64,000 nucleotides of DNA from Gracilimonas sp040904925 (lineage in GTDB: Bacteria; Bacteroidota; Rhodothermia; Balneolales; Balneolaceae), in assembly GCA_040904925.1 (NCBI GenBank), contig JBBDSP010000025.1:124001-188000 (forward strand), read 5' to 3'. The translations under genes and the position numbers were made by a program. Shown here piece after piece: positions 1 through 7,510 of this stretch (position 1 is its first letter; every line of letters starts with the position of its first letter). Under the pieces are notes generated by a model that saw only the letters and a list, made by a program, of their open reading frames with translations, was not told where the DNA came from and searched no databases.

Positions 1-94
1 AAAGGATATGCAGATCAACCGTAAGGTGCTTGCAGATCTTGCCGTCCACGATGCAGATACGTTTGCTGCTATTGTAAAGGAAGCCACTGCTTAA
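1..94 (+). CDS. rplT: 50S ribosomal protein L20, C-terminal end (partial)
   Basis: The window opens inside this reading frame (codons from base 2). The visible tail reads MQINRKVLADLAVHDADTF and ends in a short Ala-rich end, matching the C-terminus of bacterial L20 (the LNRKxLADxAV signature). L20 binds 23S rRNA early in 50S assembly. It lies just upstream of pheS, as in many bacteria (infC-rpmI-rplT-pheS-pheT). A strong intrinsic terminator follows 20 bases downstream, so pheS is probably transcribed separately here. Only about 30 residues are visible, but the match is clear. Confidence 0.9.
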   Translation, partial: KDMQINRKVLADLAVHDADTFAAIVKEATA

Positions 95-113
95 TTGCAT
101 ATATTTATGATAT

Positions 114-157
114 AAACCGGTAGATCTTTTTCATAAGGTTTACCGGTTTTTTTATTT
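114..157 (+). terminator. Intrinsic terminator after rplT
   Basis: AAACCGGTA (114-122) pairs with TACCGGTTT (141-149) around an 18-base loop, and a T-rich run follows immediately. The position, 20 bases after the rplT stop, fits Rho-independent termination of the ribosomal operon. Confidence 0.85.
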
Positions 158-200
158 TTGGGAATTATTAACTGTATCAATACTTATATACAGTTTGTTA

Positions 201-318
201 GTTCCAACGCAGAACGTAGAAACCAGATGGGTTTATTTTTTTATTCCAACGCTTAGCGTAGGAATCCAAGTACCAGTAATAAATTTACACCTCGTTCCAC
301 ACGCTCTGCGTTGGAACG
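201..318. repeat. Three REP-like short palindromes in the rplT-pheS gap
   Basis: Three related imperfect palindromes lie at about 201-224, 243-265 and 293-318. Each has TTCC near the left end, an ACGC..GCGT-like centre and GGAA or GAAA near the right. The third is the best: CGTTCC at 293 pairs with GGAACG ending at 318. They look like degenerate copies of one repetitive extragenic palindrome family. They lie between a terminator and pheS, where they could form RNA or cruciform structures. No function can be assigned. Confidence 0.55.
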
Positions 319-346
319 TATTTATAATTAATTAGAGAAGCATCAC

Positions 347-1354
347 ATGCTTGATGATATAAAAGCCTTAGAACAAGAAATTCAACAATTCGAAATATCG
401 GATCAGGAACAGCTGGAAGCCTTCCGACTTGAGTTTTTATCGCGTAACGGGAAAGTGCAATCCATGTTCAAAAATATGGGCAGCGTACCTAAAGAAGAAC
501 GTGCTGAAGTTGGAAAGGCAATGAATCAGGTTAAGATCCTGGCTGAATCCAAATTTGAGGACGCTAAAGCTTCACTCGAACAGAAAGTCAGCAAGAACTT
601 CAGTGCCAAAGATGATATAACTTTAACCCCTCCTTCCTATCCGCTGGGGTCTCTTCATCCATTAACCCAGACCCTGGAAGAGATGAAATCCATATTCTAC
701 CGACTTGGATTTACCATTGCAGACGGACCGGAGATCGAAGACGATTTTCACAACTTTACAGCTCTCAACTTTCCTCCAAATCACCCGGCCCGGGATGAAC
801 AGGATACCTTCTTCATTCGCAAAAGTGATGATCCCGATGTACAAGATTTAGTTCTGAGAACACACACCTCTCCCGTTCAAATTCGACTGATGGAGAACAC
901 AAAACCACCGATCCGCGCTATTATGCCGGGACGTGTGTATAGAAACGAAGCCGTTTCTCCTAAATCCTATTTCCTGTTTCACCAGGTTGAAGCTCTTTAT
1001 GTTGATGAGAATGTAAGTGTGGCTGATCTGAAAGAAACACTCATTACCTTTGCCAAGCTTATGTTTGGAACGGATGTTAAATACCGGCTCCGTCCGGGAT
1101 TCTTCCCGTTTACCGAACCAAGTTTAGAGATGGATGTTTGGTGGGGATCTGAAAAAGACGGGAAATGGCTGGAGATATTAGGTTCTGGCATGGTTGACCC
1201 CAACGTCTTTAAATCGGCAGGCGTTGACCCTGAAAAATATACCGGCTTTGCATGGGGTATGGGCGTTGAGCGAATCGCCATACTCCGTCACGGAATTGAT
1301 GACATCCGTACGTTCTATGAAAATGATATTCGCTTCCTCGAACAGTTTAACTAA
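347..1354 (+). CDS. pheS: Phenylalanine--tRNA ligase alpha subunit
   Basis: 335 residues, the usual length for bacterial PheS. The N-terminus (about 1-90) is the tRNA-binding coiled coil. The rest is the class II catalytic core, with HTSPVQIR in motif 2 at about residue 172 and the motif 3 segment GMGVERIAIL near residue 305. It acts in the cytoplasm as an alpha2-beta2 tetramer with PheT to charge tRNA-Phe. It is followed by pheT after 17 bases, so the two are co-transcribed. The ATG at 347 follows the sequence GAGAAG, a plausible ribosome-binding site. No anomalies are seen. Confidence 0.98.
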   Translation: MLDDIKALEQEIQQFEISDQEQLEAFRLEFLSRNGKVQSMFKNMGSVPKEERAEVGKAMNQVKILAESKFEDAKASLEQKVSKNFSAKDDITLTPPSYPLGSLHPLTQTLEEMKSIFYRLGFTIADGPEIEDDFHNFTALNFPPNHPARDEQDTFFIRKSDDPDVQDLVLRTHTSPVQIRLMENTKPPIRAIMPGRVYRNEAVSPKSYFLFHQVEALYVDENVSVADLKETLITFAKLMFGTDVKYRLRPGFFPFTEPSLEMDVWWGSEKDGKWLEILGSGMVDPNVFKSAGVDPEKYTGFAWGMGVERIAILRHGIDDIRTFYENDIRFLEQFN

Positions 1355-1371
1355 ATACCTCCCTTACTTTA

Positions 1372-3780
1372 ATGAAAGTATCTTACAACTGGCTTAAAGA
1401 ATTTATAGACCTTCCGCTCTCGCCGGAAGAAACTGCAGAAAAACTTACCCTCATCGGGCTCGAAGTTGAAGAGATCGAAGAGTTTGGAAGTTCTCTCGAA
1501 GGTGTGATCGTGGGTGAAATACTTGAAGTTCGAAACCACCCTAACGCGGACCGATTACAAGTTTGTGATGTAAACCTAGGTGATACCCAAACTCAAATCG
1601 TATGCGGAGCCAAGAATGTAGCAAAAGGACAAAAAGTACCGGTTGCTACCGTCGGCTCCACTCTTCCAATCAAATTGGATGACGGCAGCTTCCTCAAGAT
1701 CAAAAAAGCGAAATTGCGCGGAGAAGTTTCTGAAGGGATGATCTGTGCCGAAGACGAGTTAGGCCTGGGAACTGACCACGCAGGAATAATGGTGCTGGAT
1801 GAAAACCTGAAGGTCGGTACTCCGATCTCAGAAGTGTTCGATCTTTATGAAGACACGATCATAGATATCGCCATCACCCCAAACCGTCCGGATGCTACTT
1901 GTCACTTAGGAGTAGCCCGAGATCTGTCTGCAGCTTTGAATCTGGAATTAAAAAAGCCGGAGATCAAATCAGGAAAGGTCGTACAGAATTCAGATGACAT
2001 CACCATAAAAATTGAGAACGCAGAGAAATGCCATCGCTATGTAGGTAAGATGGTTAAAGGAGTAGAGATCAAGGAATCTCCGCGCTGGCTGCAAAATAAA
2101 TTAAAGGCCATTGGGGTCCGCCCGATAAATAATGTGGTGGATGTGACCAATTATGTAATGTATGAACTGGGTCAGCCTTTGCATGCATTTGATTATTCCA
2201 CTATCCGCGGAAAAGAGATCGTTGTTCGTGACTACGATAAAATCATCGAATTTGAAACGCTTGACCATGTGAAGAGAAAATGTTCTCCCGGCACCTTATT
2301 TATTTGTGACGGGGAAGGTCCCGTTGCTATTGCCGGTGTTATGGGTGGGGTCGATTCTGAAGTAAGTGATGATACCACTGACATTCTGATTGAAAGTGCT
2401 TATTTCGACCCCGGTTCTATCCGCAGAACCGCCAAAAAGCAAACCCTACAAACCGATGCCTCTTATAGATTTGAGCGCGGTATCGATCCGAATTTACAGG
2501 CAATTGCAGCAGAAAGGGCAGCTCAGCTGATCACAGAAGTTGCCGGCGGTTCTGTTTCAGAAGAAACCGTGGATATTCACCCTACTAAAACGGAATCTCA
2601 TCAAATCACGCTCCGAAAAAGCTACGTAAACCGACTTCTGGGAACTGATTTTGATACCGAAACCATCAGTTCAATCTTAGATGGCCTTGAGCTTAAAGAA
2701 GTCAAAAAAGATGATGACAGCATTACTTTTGAGATCCCTACTTTCCGTCCCGATCTGGAGCGTGAAGTTGATCTTATTGAAGAAGTAGGCCGATTGTTTG
2801 ACTACAACAAGATCCCTGCTCCCAAGCATGGAATTTATGTTTCCTCTGAATCACTGACTGATTGGGAGCAGCTAAATCAGAAGATCCGAAATACAGCGCT
2901 GCAGTTGGGACTTCGGGAGATCTATTCCAATTCGCTGATCTCCGAGAAAGATGCGAGTCATTTTGGAGACCTTGACAATATGATCTCAGCCTTGAATCCT
3001 TTAAATAAGGATATGAGTACACTTCGCCCTTCTCTTCTGCACGGATTTCTAAGATCTGCTTCCTACAACTTCAACCGAAAAGCATCCGGTGTTCGCTTTT
3101 TTGAATTAGGACATGTGTTCAATGCCGATAAGGAAGGCACCTATTACGAGGGAATCAAAGAAGAAGTACATGTATTATTGGGTGTAGCGGGGCTCAAAAA
3201 TTCAGAAAACTGGTCTCAAGAAGCTGAATCATATACCGTGTTCGATCTCAAAGCTTTGGTACATGCCTTTTTCAAAAAACTTGGTTTGCTTGAACATCTT
3301 TCTTCAAAAGCTTTGGATGAAACCACTCTTGAATATTCCTGGGGAGATAAAAAGATCGGTACTCTTTTTCTTCCCGATGATGAGCTCAAAAAAGCTTACG
3401 ATTTTGATCAGGATGCTTTTGTAGCTGAGCTTTCAGTTACTACAATTGCTGAAGCTCTGGCTGTTATTCCTGAAACTAAATTCAAAGCCGTTCCTAAATT
3501 CCCTGCGTTTGAATTCGACTTCGCTGTTATTGTTTCTCAGGCAACCACAGCAGGTGAATTGATGAGATCAATAAAAGATAAAGCCGGAGACCAGCTGGAA
3601 AGTATTGATATCTTTGATGTTTTCGAAGGTGAGTCTATCGGAGAAGGGAACAAAAGCATTGCCTTCAGGTTACAATTTCTTGATCCCAACAAGACCTTGA
3701 ATATCAAAGAAGTAGAACCTATTATTCAGCGTATTGTTAAATCATTGGAAAAAGATTTTTCAGCTAAACTGAGAGGTTAG
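1372..3780 (+). CDS. pheT: Phenylalanine--tRNA ligase beta subunit
   Basis: 802 residues, standard for bacterial PheT. The domain order is as expected: EMAP/tRNA-binding OB fold (about 40-150, with the NPDADRL-like element NHPNADRLQVC), B3/B4 editing domain (about 210-390), B5 domain (about 400-475), core, and C-terminal anticodon-binding ferredoxin-like domain (about 708-800, from FPAFEFDFAVIV). It pairs with PheS and carries the editing site that clears Tyr-tRNA-Phe. It lies 17 bases downstream of pheS on the same strand. No missing segments are seen. Confidence 0.98.
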   Translation: MKVSYNWLKEFIDLPLSPEETAEKLTLIGLEVEEIEEFGSSLEGVIVGEILEVRNHPNADRLQVCDVNLGDTQTQIVCGAKNVAKGQKVPVATVGSTLPIKLDDGSFLKIKKAKLRGEVSEGMICAEDELGLGTDHAGIMVLDENLKVGTPISEVFDLYEDTIIDIAITPNRPDATCHLGVARDLSAALNLELKKPEIKSGKVVQNSDDITIKIENAEKCHRYVGKMVKGVEIKESPRWLQNKLKAIGVRPINNVVDVTNYVMYELGQPLHAFDYSTIRGKEIVVRDYDKIIEFETLDHVKRKCSPGTLFICDGEGPVAIAGVMGGVDSEVSDDTTDILIESAYFDPGSIRRTAKKQTLQTDASYRFERGIDPNLQAIAAERAAQLITEVAGGSVSEETVDIHPTKTESHQITLRKSYVNRLLGTDFDTETISSILDGLELKEVKKDDDSITFEIPTFRPDLEREVDLIEEVGRLFDYNKIPAPKHGIYVSSESLTDWEQLNQKIRNTALQLGLREIYSNSLISEKDASHFGDLDNMISALNPLNKDMSTLRPSLLHGFLRSASYNFNRKASGVRFFELGHVFNADKEGTYYEGIKEEVHVLLGVAGLKNSENWSQEAESYTVFDLKALVHAFFKKLGLLEHLSSKALDETTLEYSWGDKKIGTLFLPDDELKKAYDFDQDAFVAELSVTTIAEALAVIPETKFKAVPKFPAFEFDFAVIVSQATTAGELMRSIKDKAGDQLESIDIFDVFEGESIGEGNKSIAFRLQFLDPNKTLNIKEVEPIIQRIVKSLEKDFSAKLRG

Positions 3781-3796
3781 GGTAACCTGAATACAT

Positions 3797-4051
3797 ATGA
3801 ACAAACTTGCACAACAAACCGATACATTCAGACGGCTATTGGATGAAGTGGGTTCCGAAGTAGACAGTCTTAAACAAGAAATTCGTGAGCTTAAACGCGA
3901 CAACGCCAAACTAAAAGCCAAGCTTGAAGAAGAGCATGAAAAGCAGACCGATATCTTTTCTGCAATCAGTGAAAGTGAACGACTGGCACTAAGACAGCAT
4001 GTGCAAGGCCTGATCTCCAAAATTGATCATCACCTGGGAGCCGACTCATGA
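3797..4051 (+). CDS. Small coiled-coil protein preceding ZapA
   Basis: 84 residues, almost entirely predicted coiled coil: residues 15-50 carry heptad-like spacing of Leu/Val and many Glu/Lys residues (DSLKQEIRELKRDNAKLKAK). No signal peptide or membrane segment is visible. It begins 16 bases after pheT, and its stop overlaps the zapA start by 4 bases (ATGA), so translation is likely coupled to ZapA. The family was not recognised from sequence. Size, composition and coupling suggest a ZapB-like or ZapA-partner role in Z-ring assembly, but that is inference. Confidence 0.8.
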   Translation: MNKLAQQTDTFRRLLDEVGSEVDSLKQEIRELKRDNAKLKAKLEEEHEKQTDIFSAISESERLALRQHVQGLISKIDHHLGADS

Positions 4052-4341
4052 AATCCATAAAAGTCACCATTCTTGGAAAACAGTATCCGCTAAAAGTGGA
4101 AGATCATGAAGAAGAATCAATGGTAAGGATATGCAAGTTTGTTGATGAACGCTTTAAAACCTACCGGCAGCAACTTGTTAAACAGCCGGAATCTACCGTT
4201 ATGGTACTGGCAGCACTCAGCATTGCAGAAGAATTATTTGAAGTTCGTAATGCCAACAGTGAATTGGAAAACAGTGAAGAAGTGCTCATGGAGCGTGTAA
4301 ATCATAGCCTGGAACGCTTGCTTACCGAGATCAAAGAATAG
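4048..4341 (+). CDS. zapA: Cell division protein ZapA
   Basis: 97 residues with the ZapA architecture: an N-terminal beta-strand domain (SIKVTILGKQYPLKVEDHEEE), then a helix with the family-typical stretch MVLAALSIAEELFEVR, and a C-terminal coiled coil. ZapA is a cytoplasmic dimer/tetramer that bundles FtsZ protofilaments at the division site. It overlaps the preceding coiled-coil gene by 4 bases and is followed 32 bases later by the phosphodiesterase gene. The pheST-zapA neighbourhood is common in Bacteroidota-type genomes. Confidence 0.9.
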   Translation: MKSIKVTILGKQYPLKVEDHEEESMVRICKFVDERFKTYRQQLVKQPESTVMVLAALSIAEELFEVRNANSELENSEEVLMERVNHSLERLLTEIKE

Positions 4342-4373
4342 TTAGTTAATCGATATAAATTAAGGAGTTCGCT

Positions 4374-5192
4374 TTGGCTGATACCATCAGCATTTTTTTT
4401 GTAGGAGATATTGTCGGGGATGCCGGCATTGAAATGACCAACACTTTCCTCCCAAGCCTCATCAAGAAGTATGATGCTGATTTTGTGATCGCTAATGCTG
4501 AAAACTCACACGAGGGATTTGGCACTAACCGAAAGATCATCAAAAACCTGCTGAATCTTGGAGTGAGTGTGGTTACAGGAGGCGATCATTCCTTTGATAA
4601 ATGGAAAGTTTTTGACTACATGAGGGAGCACGATCATATCCTCCGCCCTCTCAATTACCCGAAAGGAAATGCGGGTTTGGGTTTCAGTATTTTTCCTGTT
4701 CCAAATAAAGAGCACATAAAAGTTGGAGTTTTAAACTTACAAGGCCGGACATTTATGAAAGCGATTGACGATCCTTTCAGCGCTGCCGAATGGGCTTTGG
4801 GAAAAATGAGAGAAGAGACGAATATCATTTTTGTAGACTTCCATGCTGAAGCAACAGCTGAAAAAGTTTCTATGGGCTGGCATGTGGATGGAAAAGCATC
4901 CGTGATCGTTGGGACACACACACATGTACAAACGAACGATGCCCGAATTCTCCCCCAGGGAACAGGATACATCAGCGATGCCGGTATGACCGGATCCTTT
5001 AACTCATGTATAGGAATGGATAAGAAAGTTGCCATCAAACGGTTTATGACCGGAGTGCATCAAAAATATCAGCAGGCTAAGGGTGATAATCAGCTTTGCG
5101 GTGTACTTTCAAAAATTGACACTGAAACCGGAAAATGCGTGCACATTGAACCGGTGGTATATCCCGGACTTAATAACACTGCAGGTGAATGA
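4374..5192 (+). CDS. ymdB: TIGR00282 / YmdB-family metallophosphoesterase
   Basis: 272 residues. Metal-binding motifs are seen at the N-terminus (FFVGDIVGDAG, Asp12), in the middle (ANAENSHEGFG and GGDHSFD) and towards the C-terminus (DFHAEAT and GTHTHVQTND). This is the set for YmdB-type binuclear phosphodiesterases that act on 2',3'-cyclic nucleotides. The start is TTG at 4374, supported by AAGGAG at 4362-4367 with 6-base spacing; no upstream ATG fits. The gene ends in a 4-base overlap with lolD. The B. subtilis homologue affects biofilm and RNA turnover; the role here is inferred from the family. Confidence 0.88.
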   Translation: MADTISIFFVGDIVGDAGIEMTNTFLPSLIKKYDADFVIANAENSHEGFGTNRKIIKNLLNLGVSVVTGGDHSFDKWKVFDYMREHDHILRPLNYPKGNAGLGFSIFPVPNKEHIKVGVLNLQGRTFMKAIDDPFSAAEWALGKMREETNIIFVDFHAEATAEKVSMGWHVDGKASVIVGTHTHVQTNDARILPQGTGYISDAGMTGSFNSCIGMDKKVAIKRFMTGVHQKYQQAKGDNQLCGVLSKIDTETGKCVHIEPVVYPGLNNTAGE

Positions 5193-5884
5193 TGGAAGAA
5201 TCTAAGATCGTACTTGAAGCAAAAGACCTTCACAAAAGTTTCCCGGCCGGACCCGATAAAGATGAACTGCACGTTCTCCAGGGAATGAATTTGGAAATCA
5301 CTGAAGGCAGTATCACCTCCATCATAGGTTCCAGCGGAAGCGGTAAAAGTACGCTATTACATATACTGGGTGGATTGGATCGCGCTGATAAAGGGGATGT
5401 ATTCTGGAACGGAAGAAACATTACAACCTACAAATCAGATGATCTGGCAGAATTCCGGAACAGTTATATCGGCTTTGTTTTTCAATTTCATCACTTGCTG
5501 CCGGAATTTACTGCTCTTGAAAATGTAGCCATGCCTGCTCTTATTGCAGGTACAGCTTCAAAAGAAGCTTTTAAACGAGCAGAAGAATTACTTGGACTTT
5601 TCGGGGTTGAAGGAAGAAAAGGTCACCGCCCTACCCAACTTTCCGGAGGCGAGCAGCAGCGGGTTTCTATGGCACGTGCACTCATGAACAATCCCAGGAT
5701 CATACTTGCCGATGAGCCCACCGGTAACTTAGATCAAGAAAATACTGACATCATCCTGGATCTTTTATTTGAACTGAGAGAGGCCATGGGAGTGTCTGTA
5801 CTGCTCATTACTCACGAAAAAGATATCGCTAAAAGGTCCGACCGAATATTAGAACTTAAAAAAGGGGTTTTAGAGATATTTTAG
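5189..5884 (+). CDS. lolD: Lipoprotein-releasing ABC transporter ATPase (LolD type)
   Basis: 231 residues. Walker A GSSGSGKST is at 47-55, the signature LSGGEQQR near 152, and Walker B with D-loop (ADEPTGNLD) near 172. The Q-loop region FVFQFHHLLPEFTALENV matches the LolD/MacB subfamily. The cytoplasmic ATPase powers LolCE to extract lipoproteins from the inner membrane. It overlaps the preceding phosphodiesterase by 4 bases. The only LolC/E-type permease in the window is 17 kb away (22771-23997), so the subunits are split. MacB or another ABC family remains possible, but LolD fits best. Confidence 0.85.
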   Translation: MMEESKIVLEAKDLHKSFPAGPDKDELHVLQGMNLEITEGSITSIIGSSGSGKSTLLHILGGLDRADKGDVFWNGRNITTYKSDDLAEFRNSYIGFVFQFHHLLPEFTALENVAMPALIAGTASKEAFKRAEELLGLFGVEGRKGHRPTQLSGGEQQRVSMARALMNNPRIILADEPTGNLDQENTDIILDLLFELREAMGVSVLLITHEKDIAKRSDRILELKKGVLEIF

Positions 5885-5955
5885 GGTTTTGGTAAGTCCC
5901 AAAACAGTCCTATTTTTCAACCCTTAAAAATCACAGCTATTTTAATTAAATAAAT

Positions 5956-6639
5956 ATGTCTAAAAGGCTTTCAAAAGAAGAATTAGAATCAGATCCGCTG
6001 ATCGAGAATTATAATCGAGCAGTCAGCTATTACATTGATAACAAATCCCGAATACTTTCTATTGCTATTGCAGTTGTAGTACTGTTAGGAAGTTTTTTCG
6101 GCTACCAGTATTTCTCTTCTGCTCAGGAATCACAGGCTCAGGAACTTCTTTCTATTGCTGAGGCAGCTTATGCTAATGGAGAATTTGAAGAAGCACTATA
6201 CGGCAATGATTTTGAACTAACCTACGGTTTTGATCAGATTGCAGATGAGTTTCCATGGACCAATGCCGGGAATTTGGCAAACTATTATGCCGCAGTTTCA
6301 AGCTTTGAGCTTGGTGATGTGGATAACGCCCTTATGTACATGAATGAATTCAGTGTACCTAGAGGTATACTCGGAGTAGGCCCGCTAACTTTCCATGCCA
6401 AACTTCATTTAGCTAAAGAAGACTATACAGCTGCCGCTGATAAATTCCTTCAGGCTGCTGAGTGGAACGAGAACGATGTGACTACACCATCTAATCTATA
6501 TGAAGCTGCACAAGCTCACTACAGCGCTGAGAATTACGATCGTGCAACTGAACTCGTTAACAGAGTCATCAACGAATATCCTGAAAGCAGCAAATTTGCT
6601 GAATCTCAAAGACTGAAAGGAATGCTTGCTGCTAATTAA
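5956..6639 (+). CDS. Membrane-anchored tetratricopeptide-repeat protein
   Basis: 227 residues. A single membrane segment at about residues 34-52 (ILSIAIAVVVLLGSFFGYQYF) follows a charged cytoplasmic N-terminus, placing the rest in the periplasm. Residues 60-225 form TPR helices, such as LHLAKEDYTAAADKFLQAAE and YSAENYDRATELVNRVINEYP. The layout resembles YfgM-type periplasmic TPR adaptors found in Bacteroidota. The partner cannot be read from the sequence. A clean terminator follows. Confidence 0.85.
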   Translation: MSKRLSKEELESDPLIENYNRAVSYYIDNKSRILSIAIAVVVLLGSFFGYQYFSSAQESQAQELLSIAEAAYANGEFEEALYGNDFELTYGFDQIADEFPWTNAGNLANYYAAVSSFELGDVDNALMYMNEFSVPRGILGVGPLTFHAKLHLAKEDYTAAADKFLQAAEWNENDVTTPSNLYEAAQAHYSAENYDRATELVNRVINEYPESSKFAESQRLKGMLAAN

Positions 6640-6666
6640 GTAGCAACTTCTAACTTATTAATATTT

Positions 6667-6695
6667 AAAAGGCCTCATTTGAGGCCTTTTTTGTT
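6667..6695 (+). terminator. Intrinsic terminator after TPR gene
   Basis: AAAAGGCCTC (6667-6676) pairs with GAGGCCTTTT (6681-6690) around a 4-base loop, followed by further T residues. It lies 28 bases after the TPR stop codon. Confidence 0.92.
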
Positions 6696-6750
6696 TTATA
6701 GATATTACCTATCTCTTTTTAAAACCAGTCGTTCTGAAAGGTTATGTCCC

Positions 6751-6885
6751 CTAAGATTTCTTAAGTGTTACATCAATCCGGAAAAAATTAAAGAGGTAAA
6801 AGACTGGATAAAACCTTTCAAACAATTATGGGAGAATCGATTTAACAGTCTGGATAGCCTTTTAAACGACTTAAAAGATGAATAA
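6751..6885 (+). pseudogene. C-terminal remnant of an ArsR-family regulator
   Basis: The frame ending at the stop at 6885 encodes a segment from CYINPEKIKEVKDWIKPF onward with a WENRF motif. This closely resembles the last third of the ArsR-type winged-helix repressors that accompany AHSA1/SRPBCC genes (consensus tail YxLNPxxLxEvxxWlxxfrxfWexRLdxL). The DNA-binding helix-turn-helix that should precede it is absent: upstream lies only the TPR terminator and unrelated sequence. The SRPBCC gene starts 12 bases later, preserving the usual pairing. It is interpreted as a truncated, non-functional regulator. Confidence 0.65.
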
Positions 6886-6897
6886 AAAATAACAGCG

Positions 6898-7381
6898 ATG
6901 AATAAGACAACTTTCTCCTCCGATAAAAATATGCTTACCGTTACCCGGGCTTTTGATGCGCCCCTTTCATTGGTCTGGAGAACCTGGACCGAACCGGAGC
7001 TTTTAGACCGCTGGTGGGCTCCTAAACCCTGGAAATCAAAAAACGCATATGGAATTTAAGGAAGGTGGATACCGACTTTATGCTATGATCGGCCCAAATA
7101 ACGAAGAGCACTGGGGACGAACTGATTATACTTCCATTGAACACCTCAAGAATTTTACCGGCGATGATGTTTTTTGTGATGAAAACGGGACAGTAAATAA
7201 AGAACTGCCTGCGGCTCATTTTGCTACAAATTTCAATGAAGTTTTAGGACAAACAGAGATCATCATGATCACAGAATATGAATCTGAAGAACAACTGAAG
7301 CAGATCATTAAAATGGGCATGAAAGATGGACTTTCAATGGCCTTCAAAAACCTGGATGAGGTGTTAGAAAAAGAAGCGTAG
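6898..7381 (+). pseudogene. SRPBCC (AHSA1-like) protein gene, frameshifted
   Basis: The first frame from ATG 6898 reads 53 residues typical of the AHSA1-like SRPBCC N-terminus (TVTRAFDAPLSLVWRTWTEP, then LLDRWWAPKPWK) and stops at 7060. The rest (MEFKEGGYRLYAMIGPN onward, to 7381) is in the next frame. Removing one A from the run of six at 7038-7043 joins them as WKSKTHMEFKEGG, matching the family. This is therefore a single-base insertion in a homopolymer. It could be a true mutation, a sequencing error or, less likely, slippage-dependent expression. The adjacent ArsR remnant favours genuine decay. Confidence 0.8.
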
Positions 7382-7510
7382 ATCTTCTATCGCAAATCAG
7401 TCTTTCGGTTTATCATAAATGAGTTCAAAAAGAACTACGATAAGCCGATTTGCGAATAACGATTAACGAATAGGCAATCCGTGAAATCCTATAATCTGTT
7501 TAATCCGTGA

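Noticed and set aside
4342..4373. 6S RNA expected near zapA in some bacteria
   Set aside because: The gap is only 32 bases, too short for any such RNA.
6679..6885. 68-residue open frame starting inside the TPR terminator
   Set aside because: The start lies within the terminator stem and the first 25 or so residues match nothing; only the C-terminal part resembles ArsR, so it is listed as a remnant instead.
7390..7455. Inverted repeat TCGCAAATC/GATTTGCGA between the SRPBCC remnant and icmF
   Set aside because: Perfect 9-base arms but a 48-base loop and no T-run; too weak to call a terminator or operator.
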